64,000 nucleotides of DNA from Tillandsia leiboldiana (Eukaryota; Streptophyta; Magnoliopsida; Poales; Bromeliaceae). The DNA lies in the NCBI GenBank assembly GCA_029204045.2, contig CM055060.1, positions 50,857,526 through 50,921,525 on the forward strand. The letters are read 5' to 3'. The translations under genes and the position numbers were made by a program. Below are positions 11,362 to 21,640 of the stretch, piece by piece (the first letter of the stretch is position 1; each line of letters starts with the position of its first letter). Below the pieces are notes generated by a model that saw nothing but the letters and a program-made list of their open reading frames with translations, ran no database searches and was not told where the DNA came from.

Positions 11362-12528
11362 ATGGTTCATCCGCGTGGTGGTGGTTCCGGGCAAGGTGCT
11401 GGCAATGGTCGCGGTGTCGGCTGACCTCGGAGAGCGCCTAGGGAGGCTGAGGGCCCCAGTGAGATACAGGAGCTGCGCGATCAGCTCACGGCTTTGGCTG
11501 GCTTAGTCCAACAGCTTGCACAGCAGCAGGCGGATGCTCCTGCCGCACCAGCCCCACCAGCCACACCACCAGTTTAGCAGCTTGGAGGACCTATCGATCC
11601 TCCACCTACCCCCGTGCCACCAGTAGGGATAGCCCCGGCTACCACCACTACCCCAGGAGCTATTCCGGAGGTCGCCACTACTAGCGACCCCCCTGTTGCT
11701 GCCGTCGGGACGACTTCTGCTCCCTCCCGACCGACGACGCCCGCCGCCACTGACAACGCGGCTCAGGCGGAGAAGGCCCAATTCAAGGCAGTGCTCGTCG
11801 AATTCAAGAAATTCAAGCCCCAAGTTTTTCTCGGCGTTAATGGTGACTTATGGGCTATCGAGCAGTGGGTCACTCATATGGAGAAACTCTTCCGTGACTT
11901 AGAGACGGAGGAGCGCGACAGAGTATGACTTGCTGCCCACTGTCTGGAGGCTGGAGCCAGCAAATGATAGGGAAAGCTGATCAAGGACCATTATGAGGGC
12001 TTACCCTACCCATCTTGGCGAGAGTTTCGGGATGTGATCTACCATCGCTACTTGAAGGAGGCTACTAAGGAGAGTCTAGAGCGCGACCTAGAGAATATCC
12101 GTGAGGGTGACCACACTGTACGAGAGTATGAACATGAGTTCTCGCGTATCGCCGATCTTATTCCTCATGCCGTGCGCAGTGAGAGGTACAAGGTCCGACT
12201 CTTCTCTCGGGGGTTGCCACATGATATATGACGCTAGCTTTCCTCCCACCTGGTCACGAATTTCGACAATAGTTTGGAGCCCTGCCTCTCCATAGAGGCG
12301 GATATCCAGATCTCTCGCGCCGAGCGGATCGCTACAGAGCAGACCAAGGCAAAGAAACGACCTTTCTCTGGGGACGGGGGTGGATCCTCGAACAGTAGGA
12401 CATCACCTAAACATCCTTAATCCCAGAGACCGGCCAGGAGCTCATCTACCGGTAGCAGACAGCAGAGTAGACGACCTTATATTTCCTACGGTGGCTCACA
12501 CTGGGCCAATACTTGTGATCAGTGCCAT
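11362..12528 (+). pseudogene. gag: Ty3 Gag (capsid region), broken
   Basis: Gag forms the particle that packages element RNA. The frame from ATG 11362 reads MVHPRGGGSGQG, then a glutamine/alanine/proline-rich linker, then the capsid-like stretch FKKFKPQVFLGVNGDLWAIE followed by WVTHMEKLFRD. Further conserved blocks are WREFRDVIYHRYL and LIPHAVRSERYKVRLFSRGL. Stops occur at 11422 (TGA), 11575 (TAG) and about 11926 (TGA), with more and a frame change after 12230. The order is that of retrotransposon gag. The coding region is cut at 12528 by a solo LTR; its zinc knuckle lies beyond, at 15544. I chose this start because it follows the leader and opens with the usual basic/glycine-rich N terminus. 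Confidence 0.82.
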
Positions 12529-13106
12529 TGTGGTGTCTAGTTTTCCCGTGTAGCTTGATCGTGGGGTTGACGGTGAGAAAACACCTATTTTTGGTGTATC
12601 AAATGCGTTGCAGGTCAAACGAACGCCAAAAACGGACTCAACGCGCAAAAACAATAAAAATAGCTATTTTCGGGCGAAAATGGGCTAACGGGCTCATTTC
12701 GGTTGTGGGCTGGCTCACGGCCCACACGCGTGCACCGGGAACACCGAACCTGCACTGTGCCATGTGTCGAGCAGGGTTTGGCTGGACGCAGGACATGGGC
12801 GCGGCGGCTGAGGGCGTTGGCGCGGGGCGTGGGCGCACGTGGGTGGCGCCACGTGGCAGCGCCACAGTGGGTGCGGTGGCCGAGGGCGCTGGCAAGGGGC
12901 GTGGGCGCGCGTGGGTGCGGCCACGTGGCGGCACCTCGTTTGTCCCGCTCCGTGCGACGCGGCGCGCGTTGACGCGAGGGGCGCCCGTACCGCCACGCGT
13001 TGGCTTCTGGTTGGCTGGCGCCCATAGGGTTACTATAGCTGCGCCCGAGAGGAGTTTTCGGGCACCCGAATGTGAAATTCGGGCGCCCAAAATCTGGCGT
13101 TTTTGG

Positions 13107-13116
13107 CTATATAAAG
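13107..13116 (+). promoter_or_regulatory. LTR TATA box
   Basis: CTATATAAAG lies shortly downstream of two TTCGGGCnCCCGAA-type palindromes (13057-13070, 13077-13090). Transcription would start about 30 bp further on. Confidence 0.65.
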
Positions 13117-15050
13117 CTCAAAACGGCCCATTTTTCCTTATTTTTCTCTTTTGCTCCATTCGGGTGTGCTTATGGGAGAGATAGAGGGAGCATGGGAGTG
13201 TTAGTGTGGTGCCGCAAGTGCGTCGTTTGTGCCATGGAGCGCGCGCGAGGTGTTCCTAGGAGCCGGGCGGACGTGCATGCGCATGTTGACGATGCGCCGA
13301 CGTTAAGGTAGGTTTCGCTTCGTGTTTTGTTGTGTTTTTTTTGGCATAGTTTTGGGTTTTGCTGTCGGAGTTTTTCCTTTGAACTTCGTGCCCTTGTCTC
13401 TGTTAGGGACCGTTGTTGGAGGTGTCGTTTTGCCGCGCAGTTCACCGCCGGGCTTTTTGGGGCGTACCGTTCGCGTGTGGTGAGCGCCGTTGGGCTTTCT
13501 GTTTCGGAAGTGGGCGTGTTGTTGCGGGAGCCCAATTGCTAGTGTCTACAAGAAATTGGCGGCACACGAGGTGGGTTTGGTTTCCTCCAAAACTGCGGAC
13601 TTCCTACTAATTCTAGTATGATAGGTCTCAGCATGCTAGTATAGGTGCTATTATTGTTGTATCATATTATTGATAGAGTTGTGGACGTTGACTAGCACCC
13701 TGACATATGTTTGCATGTATTCAACCAGACTGCTAGAAAACTCTCACTTTGGCTAGATTCTTTTATATTCTAGTTTCCACCCCTTACATTCATTTTTCTA
13801 GACATAGAGCTTTTTCTCTCCCGAGTAGTGGGCCTAGTGGTCGGGATAGTGTGGGATGCATGTTGCACTCGTGCCTGGGGGCCGAGTGGAGTCTGGTAGC
13901 TGTGGCTAGTGTTGTGCTAGTGTTGGGAGCCGTTTGGGTAAATGGTGGTCCCGGGTCGTCGGGTATTCTCCGAATTGTTGTCGCCACCGAGTTTGTGGCC
14001 GTGGTGTACTTATGATATCAGGATCTTGAACCCAAAATATTTTTGGACACTCATGATTTTAGTAAACTAGTGTTTTTCCTTCCGAATTTCTAGCGATCGC
14101 CGGAGCCTGTTCTTGTTTGATTGGGCGATGGCATTAACCCTTTGGGGTTCGGAAAATAAACTTGTTTTTAACCGATTTTGATTTTCGCAAGAACTAAAAT
14201 CTATAAAAGTGGTTTTCTCAAATCAAGATGGTTTTCTAAAAAGTGAGATATTTTTATCCTCATCCTGAGACGGTTTGAGTGGAAATGGTATTTAGCAGTA
14301 AAGATCATATTTTCTTACAAACTTCCTCACCCGAGAGGGTTTGAGTGATCTGGGTTCTAAGGGCTGTTTTCATCCTCGGATTGAGAATAATGGAAGGCTA
14401 TGCCTATAGTCTGTTCTTGTTTGATTGGGGTTGCAGGTATTAGTCTTTTGGAGTTTTCGGACTCTTCGTTGATTCGACTATGGAGTATCTCCAGCCAGAG
14501 GGTTGAGCGTGGTGAGTTGGATATCATGTTTTGGGAGCCATTTGGGTCGACGACGGTCCCGGCTGTTGAGTACCTCCAGCCAGTGGGTTAGTGTTGTGAG
14601 TTGGTCGTTGTCGATCTGATTGATCGTGGATTTAGATTATAGCCTGCATGAGCCAGATTGAGCTCGACAAAGATGCGCGGATACTTCCTCAATGGGGTCG
14701 CTCCCCTCGAGTGCTGCTCCGGAGTTGGGCCTGTTACTTTGCTATCGCGACTTGTCGATGCCGTCCGTGTGGGACGCCCTACGTAAATTCCGTCCTCTTG
14801 TGGATGTGTGGTAGTAGGTGGGCGCAGGTTTGACTAGACCCTTTTGGGCAGTGATTACAATTGGGTCGATTGAGCACCTCGTGCTCGAGTGGTTGCATTT
14901 CATCATCTGTTTTCTCCATTGAGTATGGTAGATAGAGATATGGTAGCTGTAGATTTCTTTCCAGCTTATCCTTTTATTTTAGTTTTTTGTTATCTTATGC
15001 CTCTAGTAGACTTAGTGGGCAGACCATTGGTCTTAGAGACGGTACCCACT

Positions 15051-15076
15051 GAGAACTACTGTAGGATGTAGTTCTC
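15051..15076 (+). other. Conserved LTR hairpin GAGAACTAC/GTAGTTCTC
   Basis: A 9-bp perfect stem with an 8-nt loop, inside CCCACT...ACACC. The same hairpin occurs in other LTRs (24315-24340, 31368-31393; reverse at 2984-3009 and 45875-45899). The function is unknown. Confidence 0.7.
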
Positions 15077-15543
15077 ACACCCTCTGTCGGTGACAGTTTT
15101 GTAGAGGTTTACCCTTCCGTTCCTGCTCTAACTGGCTTGACGGACCGAGGACAGGGAGTCACGAGATAGATCCCTACCAGTGTCATTCATTTTGGTGAGA
15201 TAGATGCACCATCTCGGATTATGGGATTTTATTGTACTCTGATGTATTTCTTATTTAGTTATCTCCCATTTTAGATTCATAGATGTTGTATGGGAGGATC
15301 TTTTATTATATTATTCTTGTAGATCAAATTTTGTATCATTTATATTTGGGAGTTGGATCTTATACTTTTCCAGTTGTACAGTGGTTTGGATTTTATTTTA
15401 CAGCAGTTCATTTCCCACTTTGATATCTGTATAGATGTAGTACTTTTTTTTTTATAGGTTAAATGCTTCGTCTATGCGGGGCTTCCCGTATGGGCGGCAT
15501 ATCCGTTGGCGAGCCCGGGTTGCAGTTTCGACCCCGGGGACGA

Positions 15544-15588
15544 TGTTACGGATACGGGAAGGCGGGGCATGTCAGATTAGAGTACCCC
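15544..15588 (+). pseudogene. gag: Ty3 Gag zinc knuckle, isolated between insertions
   Basis: The codons read CYGYGKAGHVRLEYP, which has the spacing of the nucleocapsid zinc knuckle CX2CX4HX4C. The second and last cysteines are replaced by tyrosine (TAC for TGC). The original protein would bind element RNA. The fragment belongs to the surrounding Ty3 element: upstream gag ends at 12528, and the downstream coding sequence resumes at 20327. Both changes are G-to-A transitions. Confidence 0.7.
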
Positions 15589-16990
15589 TGTCACGCCCCG
15601 AGACTGCCAATTTGTACAGTTCGGGCATGCCAACAGACCCGCCAATCGAGTATGGCCTCTTACTACCCGAAAGGAACGGTAACATCCATAACAATACATC
15701 GGAAGCTCAATATCAGAGTACTAAAATCACTACTAATTTAAAACTTTCATTCAATAAACGAATAGTTTAAGCAGAAATGAAAGCATGATAAGAATGAACC
15801 ATAAATAAACTTTTATTACATTTTACTTCTCTCAACTTGCAAATAAATAATATTACAAATTTTTACATCTTTTCCTCACAATACATAGTTCACTCAAAAT
15901 ATAAAAAGGGTACATCTGCTAGACCCTCTAGGCCTCTATGCTGCTGGGCCCTTGCCCCTGTCGTATGTCTCGACCGCTGTATCCGGACCTGAAAAAATGG
16001 TCACCCGAGGGTGTGAGAACTACAACAAAGTTCCCAGTGGGTTCAACCACCGAGAAAGAATGTCCTACACCGCTTGGTTCCAATGGAAGCAATAATAGTA
16101 GAATGCTAGGAAAACTATAAATCTTGATTTAACATGCTGAAATGCATATAAAAAGATCCCTACACTATCTGTGTATAATCATCGACCCAACACTACTATG
16201 TCCAGCCATACCAGGCTACTATCCATAAACTCGGCCACTATGCCACTGTAAAGGAGGGTCAAGCTAACCCGACCACCTTGGCCACTCTATCATCTCTTTA
16301 TTCTTTCACATTCTGGTGCTTTAGTTACAGTTAAACCCTCAGAAATTCTTGTCCAACGGGCCCCAGCCCGGTAGTTATGCTACCATAAAACAAGATTTCT
16401 AAGGTTGCCGATAACACCCGCAAGTGTTACCCCGTCCTACGGGAGAAACGTGCCAGACGGCTCACTGCCCGGGAGAGGGACACTGCCCATAACTCCAACA
16501 AGGGCTACGTTTCACCCCCGAAGGTACGCCCGTTTTATCCCTTTCTTTTCTTTTCTTTACTTTACTTTTACTTTAGCACTTAGCCTTTTTGCTCTTAAGC
16601 ACTTGCTTTTCTTCCCTGTTCGAGCTTATAGCTCTCATTGCCACTGGCAATCTGTTCCTCTTTCTTTTAAGCCTTTTAGCTCTTTCCTTTCACTTTTACA
16701 CTTGTCTTTATTTAATCGGCCCTCTGAAGGAGTACCACATCCGATTCCTCTTAGAAGTGTCTCACATTCAGAGGCACAATTTGCATTCTCTTTTACTTTT
16801 TAGCCGCTTTTAGCTTTCTTTTAAACTTTATCACTTTCATTAATTTATCTCTTATCTTAGGTCTCGCCACAAGGATAATTAGAGAGTCTCATGGACTCAT
16901 AATCATTCTCTTTCATTCATTTAACTCAAATTGAAGTTAAAGTGGTTGTCCATTTGTCCAGACACCCTATGACCCACTCTAGGGTTATAT

Positions 16991-17170
16991 TTGTTTAACT
17001 CTTTAACTTTGTGATCACATACACTTGTCCTTAGAGTTTGACTCTAAGTTAAATACTCTACTATCTGCTTAACTCTTTAACTTTGTGATCACATATACTT
17101 GTCCTTAGAGTTTGTCTCTAAGTTAGATACTCTACTATCTGCTTAACTCTTTAACTTTGTGGCCACATAC
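16991..17170. repeat. 74-bp tandem repeat
   Basis: TTAACTCTTTAACTTTGTG recurs with a 74-bp step (TAACT at 16996, 17070, 17144), with CTTGTCCTTAGAGTTTG between copies. About two and a half units, within the solo LTR. Confidence 0.85.
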
Positions 17171-17603
17171 TCTTTTCCTTATTCCACGTTGAACCTAGAG
17201 TCACATTAACTCTATTTCCTGTTCTACTTTTTAACTTTTAGTTACATTGACTCTAATTCATTACTTGAGAGTAAAACTTCACTAGTTCATCTTAGGTTTT
17301 CTTTACCTAAGTTCCATATCATACTTAGCCTAGAGCTCATTGACTATATGTTACATACTCTATTCTCAACCTTAGGTTATCCCCTAAGACAGTGTCACTC
17401 GTTCATCTGGTTTAACTCCTAGGACATCATGCCACTCGTTAAACCCTTAATCTAGGTTTTCTCCTAGTTTTACTACCAGACATGCTCTTATCCTTTATGC
17501 TATTACATGATTCCTAGGGTTACACCATAACATGATCACCACCTTAAAATAGTATTTAACATCTATTTTAGCGAAGTAAAAATGACACTTCCTTCTAAAT
17601 TCA

Positions 17604-18015
17604 TTTACACATGTAATTATATCACCTAATTCAGGTAAATCATAAATTCTGCACTTTTCATCTGTATTCATCTACACATGCAAATTTATCTCCTATTCTG
17701 GATAAATCATAAATTTAGCACTTTTCATCTGTGTTTATCTACACATGCAAATTTATTCCCTGTTCTGGATAAACCATAAATTTAGTACTTTTCATCTGTG
17801 TTTATCTACACATGCAAATTTATCCCCTATTTTGGGTAAATCATAAATTTAGCACCTTTCATCTGTGTTCATCTACACATGCAAATTTATTTCCTATTTT
17901 GGGTAAATAATAAATTTAGCACTTTTCATCTGTGTTCATCTACACACGCAAATTTATTATCTAGTCTTGACAATTAGAAACTTCACATTTCTCTATGTCC
18001 ATTTACACATACAAA
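17604..18015. repeat. 67-bp tandem repeat, about six copies
   Basis: TCTACACATGCAAATTTA recurs at 17671, 17738, 17805, 17872 and (one base changed) 17939, always 67 bp apart. Each copy contains GGATAAATCATAAATTTAGC or a close form. Diverged copies flank this core on both sides. It lies within the solo LTR. Confidence 0.9.
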
Positions 18016-18279
18016 TTTATCCACTATTTTGATAAATCACAAATGGCACTTTCCTCTGAGTCCATTTAACATGTAAATATATCACCTATTTTTCTTTTCT
18101 TCATTCATAATCACAATCAAAACTACACTACACTAACATGCTTACTAATAATGCTTCTAAATCAATGCAGAGAAAAAAGGGGAGAGGTCACCCATTTTCG
18201 GCAGAATCCCCCACCTTGTGGTGTACCCAATTACTTGTAGACACTTGTAATTGGTCTCAGCACGAATTTCTTGATTCCT

Positions 18280-18910
18280 CGAGCTTGCACGCAAAACGGT
18301 GCACGTCCCTCAAACCCGCATGAAAAACGGTGCATGTTCTCCGAACGTGCATGCAAAACGGTGCACACCATTAGAGACCGCACGCAAAACGATGCACGTC
18401 ATCTCAAGGTGCACGCAAAATGGTGCACATACCTCGGGTTTGCATGCAAAACGGTGCATGTCTTCCTTAAGCTTGCACGCCAAACGATGCACGTTCCTCC
18501 AAATCTGCACGCAAAACGGTGCACATCATTAGAGACTGCACACAAAACGGTGCACGTTCAACAAGGTTGCACGCAAAATGATGCACGCCGCAAAATAATG
18601 CACATTCTTCAAGGTTGCACGCAAAACGGTGCGCGCCGCAAAACGATGCGCATTCTTCAAGGTTGCACGCAAAACGGTGCACGTTCATCAAAGTTGCACG
18701 CAAAAACGGTGCACGCCGCAAAACGGTGTACATTCTTCAAAGTTGCATGCAAAATGGTGCACATTCTTCAAGGTTGCACGCAAAACTGCACGCCGCAAAA
18801 CGGTACACATTCCTCAAGGTTGCACGCAAAACGATGCACGTTCATCAAGTTGCACTCAAAACGATGCACGTCGAAACTCCCGGTGGTACTTTGCGCAGCA
18901 AAACAGCACC
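18280..18910. repeat. Minisatellite with ~20 TGCACGCAAAACGGTGCA-type units
   Basis: Roughly twenty units of GCACGCAAAACGGTGCACG alternate with spacers of about 10-20 nt (many read TTCTTCAAGGT or a close form). Each unit is itself a small inverted repeat, TGCAC-N8-GTGCA. The repeat opens a 243-codon frame (18271-19002) of monotonous CTQNGA/HAKRCT words, which I do not regard as a gene. It lies within the reverse solo LTR. Confidence 0.9.
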
Positions 18911-19583
18911 ATAAGTCACGGTCCCTAACATGCACAACATCATGGGGTCAAATCCAAAACCCAAAGAGGAAATCTCAAAACTGTGCCGAAAACACCGCAT
19001 AATAACATACAGGACCTACCTCGACACCGTCGCGCCGTCCAACGCGTGCACACGCGTCCATCCGGCTTCTTGGAACACCTTGCACGCGCACCACGGGGTC
19101 CTCGGCGTGCTCGCGGCACCCCAAAAACCCCCCACGAAATTCCCCTCTCCCTCCCTTGAGCGCTAGGTTTGGAGCAAAAGGAGAAAATGGGAAGAAACGG
19201 GGCATTTCGGCCCTTTATAGGACGAAATCCCCGATTCGGGCGCATGATTCGGACGCCCGAATCGTGGTTTCGGGCGGCTACAGTAGCCGCACGTGTGCCC
19301 GCGCATCAACGCCGCGCCTGCGACACGTCGCCTCACGCGTCGCGTCGCACAGCGCGGCCAATGGGACGCCGACACGTGGCATCCCGCGCCCCCGTGAATA
19401 AATGACCGGTCACATCGCCGGTCACATCGCGGCTGACCGGCGAATGGGGGCCTGACATGTGGCCTGCCCCCGCTGACACGCGACAGGGGCCGGGCGTCTT
19501 CCCGACGCGCGCCTGTCACCTCGGCAGTTGGGGCTAATGGGGCGCCGCCATGTGGCGCGCCCTACCTGCCCCGCGCACGCTGT

Positions 19584-19710
19584 GCCTCGGGATTCGTGCC
19601 CGAGACTCGGGATCCGTGCTCACTGCCTTAGGATCCGTGCCATTGCCTCGGGATCCGTGCCAACTGCCTCGGGATCCGTGCCACCTGCCTCGGGATCCGT
19701 GCCACCTCGG
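19584..19710. repeat. ~21-bp tandem repeat, six copies
   Basis: CCTCGGGATCCGTGCCA-like units repeat six times with small spacer changes. GC-rich, in the U3 side of the reverse solo LTR. Confidence 0.88.
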
Positions 19711-20326
19711 GATTCGGGCGCTGCTACAGTAGATTCGGGCGCTCGCTCGAGCCCGAACCGGGCTGCTACAGTGAGCAGGGTTTGCTACAGTGCAGCCCGG
19801 TTCGCTGCAGCCCAAAAACCCGGCCTGCTACAGTATTTTCCGGGCGCTCGGAACCAACTTTCGGGCGCCCGAAAGTCTGGCCCAAGTCCGGTTTCGCCCG
19901 TTTTCTCGCCCGTTTTTGCTCAAATTTGATAGGCAGCCACAGTTTAACTTAATTTACCTCAAGGTACTTTAAATTTTCAGTTTGGACCATTTCTGGGTCG
20001 CCAAAAGCCTCGCTGTATTCATAATCGCTGGCGAACCCCGTTCTCACTACCCGGGTATCCGATCGACGCGAAACTTTTACTGTGGCCCTAAAACATAATT
20101 ACGGAGCTCCCAAAATTTTCTCAGAATTTTCTGACAAGGTGAATTTTTCTGCTAAAAACTAGGCCCACTTTCTCATATAAGATTCTAGAAGCCTCATTTT
20201 TAATCCGATTTCGGTCCAATTCACTTCCGGATCATCCTTTACTTCTCTAAATTCAATAAAAATAGTATTTTATACCATTTTTATTTATATTTATTTATAT
20301 ACCAAAATCTGGTACATTACAACCCC

Positions 20327-20800
20327 AATAGCTCTTCTTCAGTTCAGTCCACTGCGTCAGCACCAGCGGATCCCTAGCGACGACAGGGCCTTTCCCCGAG
20401 GACATCCCCCTCTTCCATGCCAGTCCGAGGGGACACGCCAGATTTCAGGAGGACGGGTCTATGCTATGACCCAGCACGAGGCCAGCCTGGAGGAAAATTT
20501 GGCAGGTAGTACTTTTGTTTTTGGTAGGCAGGCTAAGACTTTGTTTGACACTGGTGTGTCACACTCCTTTATATCTACCTATTTCATTGCCACCCACGGG
20601 CTCACGACTCAGCCGATTAGATCTAGAATTTGGGTGGAGATACCTGGCCATAGCGTCCCTATCGACGCGGAGTGCAGATCTTGTCCAGTTCGCCTGGGCG
20701 AGAGTGAGTTTCCTATCTCGATGCTTGTCCTCAAGCTACGCCAGTATGATGTCATTTTGGGACTGAACTGGCTGAGGAAGTACCGGGTCACTATCGACTG
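20327..20800 (+). pseudogene. pro: Ty3 protease, cut by LARD insertion
   Basis: The aspartic protease of the Ty3 polyprotein releases mature Gag and Pol. Downstream of a serine-rich Gag tail, the frame at 20466 reads MTQHEASLEEN and then the active-site block TLFDTGVSHSFIS (D-T-G, Asp codon at 20547). Hydrophobic blocks follow, ending MLVLKLRQYDVILGLNWLRK with YRVTIDC. The next codons lie 11.1 kb away at 31893, after the LARD-like insertion and its GACTG duplication. The reading frame resumes there without loss. An in-frame stop in the Gag-protease linker (near 20375) and the insertion make it non-functional. Confidence 0.82.
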
Positions 20801-21200
20801 TGTGAGGACCCAGAAATTCCCACGTTTGGATTACTGTTGGATCTGCGGCTTCTAGAGACCCATGTTGGGTGTTAGAGGTGTTTGCGCGCATATTGGACCC
20901 AAGATTTGGACTCGGCATGAAAAACGGATCAAGTTTGCTTTCCCGGGAATTTTTGAGAAATTTTTGAAGTGGAATTTGGCAAATCGGACTTCGGATTTGG
21001 ATTCAGCGCGCGAAAACGATCGAAACGGGCTATTTACTTGTATTTTTCGGAGTCCGGATGCAAAAACACGCATTTCGAGGTCTTGGGTACTGTTCCGGCT
21101 GCCGGAGAGGCGCCGGCGGCAGCGGCGGGCGGCGGAGCGCGGCGGCTGGCGGCGGCGGAGGTGCGCGGTCCACCGCGGAGGCGTGCACCCGGGCGCTGGC

Positions 21201-21509
21201 CACGTGGCGCCTCCCGGTTGGCGGGCGCAGTGGGCGCGGTCCACGGGATGGCGCGGGTGCACGGTGGACCCGGGGGTGGACACGTGGCAGATCGGGGTTG
21301 GTGCGGCGTTGTGCGCGCGGTCCACGGTGCGGGGAGCTGGTACCTCGGGCCGCGTGCCCGACAGGCACGCGTGGGCGCACGTGGGGCACGGCGTGGGCGC
21401 GTTGACCCGAGGCTCCCGGTGTGGACGCCACGTGTCGTCGCAGGGTTCGGCCACGTGGCGCTTGGCTGTTGGCCCAAACAGCTGTTTGCTGTTTGGGTGT
21501 ACACGTGGC
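21201..21509 (+). promoter_or_regulatory. Cluster of six CACGTG (G-box/ABRE) sites
   Basis: CACGTG cores at 21201, 21281, 21379, 21429, 21452 and 21502, most in the form CACGTGGC. They lie 120-430 bp upstream of the LTR TATA box. CACGTGGC is the classic binding core for plant bZIP and bHLH factors in light and ABA responses. That the LTR responds to these signals is inference. Confidence 0.65.
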
Positions 21510-21630
21510 GGCCTGGGGTTCTTCCGGGCGTGAACAGTAACGGGCCGGGCCCGCTACTGTAGCAGCCCGGAAGTACCGGGCGCCCGAAACTTTGGGCCAA
21601 AATTCCAAAGTTCGGATTTTCGGGCTGGGC

Positions 21631-21640
21631 TTATAAATAG
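21631..21640 (+). promoter_or_regulatory. TATA box of LARD 5' LTR
   Basis: TTATAAATAG, about 40 bp downstream of CGGGCGCCCG (21578-21587). The same box is at 28685-28694 in the 3' LTR. Confidence 0.75.

Larger units (their letters stand above)
12529..15539 (+). mobile_element. Solo LTR, forward, 3' end unclear
   Basis: It starts TGTGGTGTCTAG at 12529. After that it aligns with the minus strand of 924-2223 (AGAAAAYACCTATT and GTGTATCAA recur). It has CACGTG boxes (12837, 12851, 12923), TTCGGGCACCCGAA (13057-13070), a TATA box (13107-13116) and the GAGAACTAC hairpin (15051-15076). The 3' end reads CGACCCCGGGG and then passes into gag zinc-knuckle sequence without the expected CGTGACA or a repeat of the left flank GCCAT. 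A short deletion at the shared CAGTTTCGACCCCGGGG word is my inference. Confidence 0.75.
15589..20321 (-). mobile_element. Solo LTR, reverse, 4.7 kb, TSD ACCCC
   Basis: Begins TGTCACGCCCCGAG at 15589 and ends GGTACATTACA at 20321. It is flanked by ACCCC at 15584-15588 and 20322-20326. No coding domain or primer-binding site lies inside, so a solo LTR is the simplest reading, and an unusually long one. On the minus strand, CACGTG boxes (19292, 19374), TTCGGGCGCCCGAA (19859-19874) and GATTCGGACGCCCGAATC (19246-19263) precede a weak TATA box (19211-19221). The transcribed part holds four minisatellites, listed separately. Confidence 0.85.

Noticed and set aside
18280..18910. A CRISPR array, because of ~20 regularly repeated short palindromic units
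   Set aside because: The units vary, spacers are short and related to each other, the context is a plant LTR, and there are no cas genes.
18271..19002. 243-codon frame with repeated HAKRCT and CTQNGA words
   Set aside because: It is the translation of a minisatellite in a reverse solo LTR; other frames give similar repeats. No signal of a real gene.
20862..21608. Open frames of about 190-220 codons on both strands in the GC-rich LTR block (also 28084-28662, 48364-49290, 63131-63897, 5282-5971)
   Set aside because: They overlap on both strands in the same place, are rich in R, A, P and G, match no known domain, and lie in the LTR promoter region. High GC content removes stop codons by chance.
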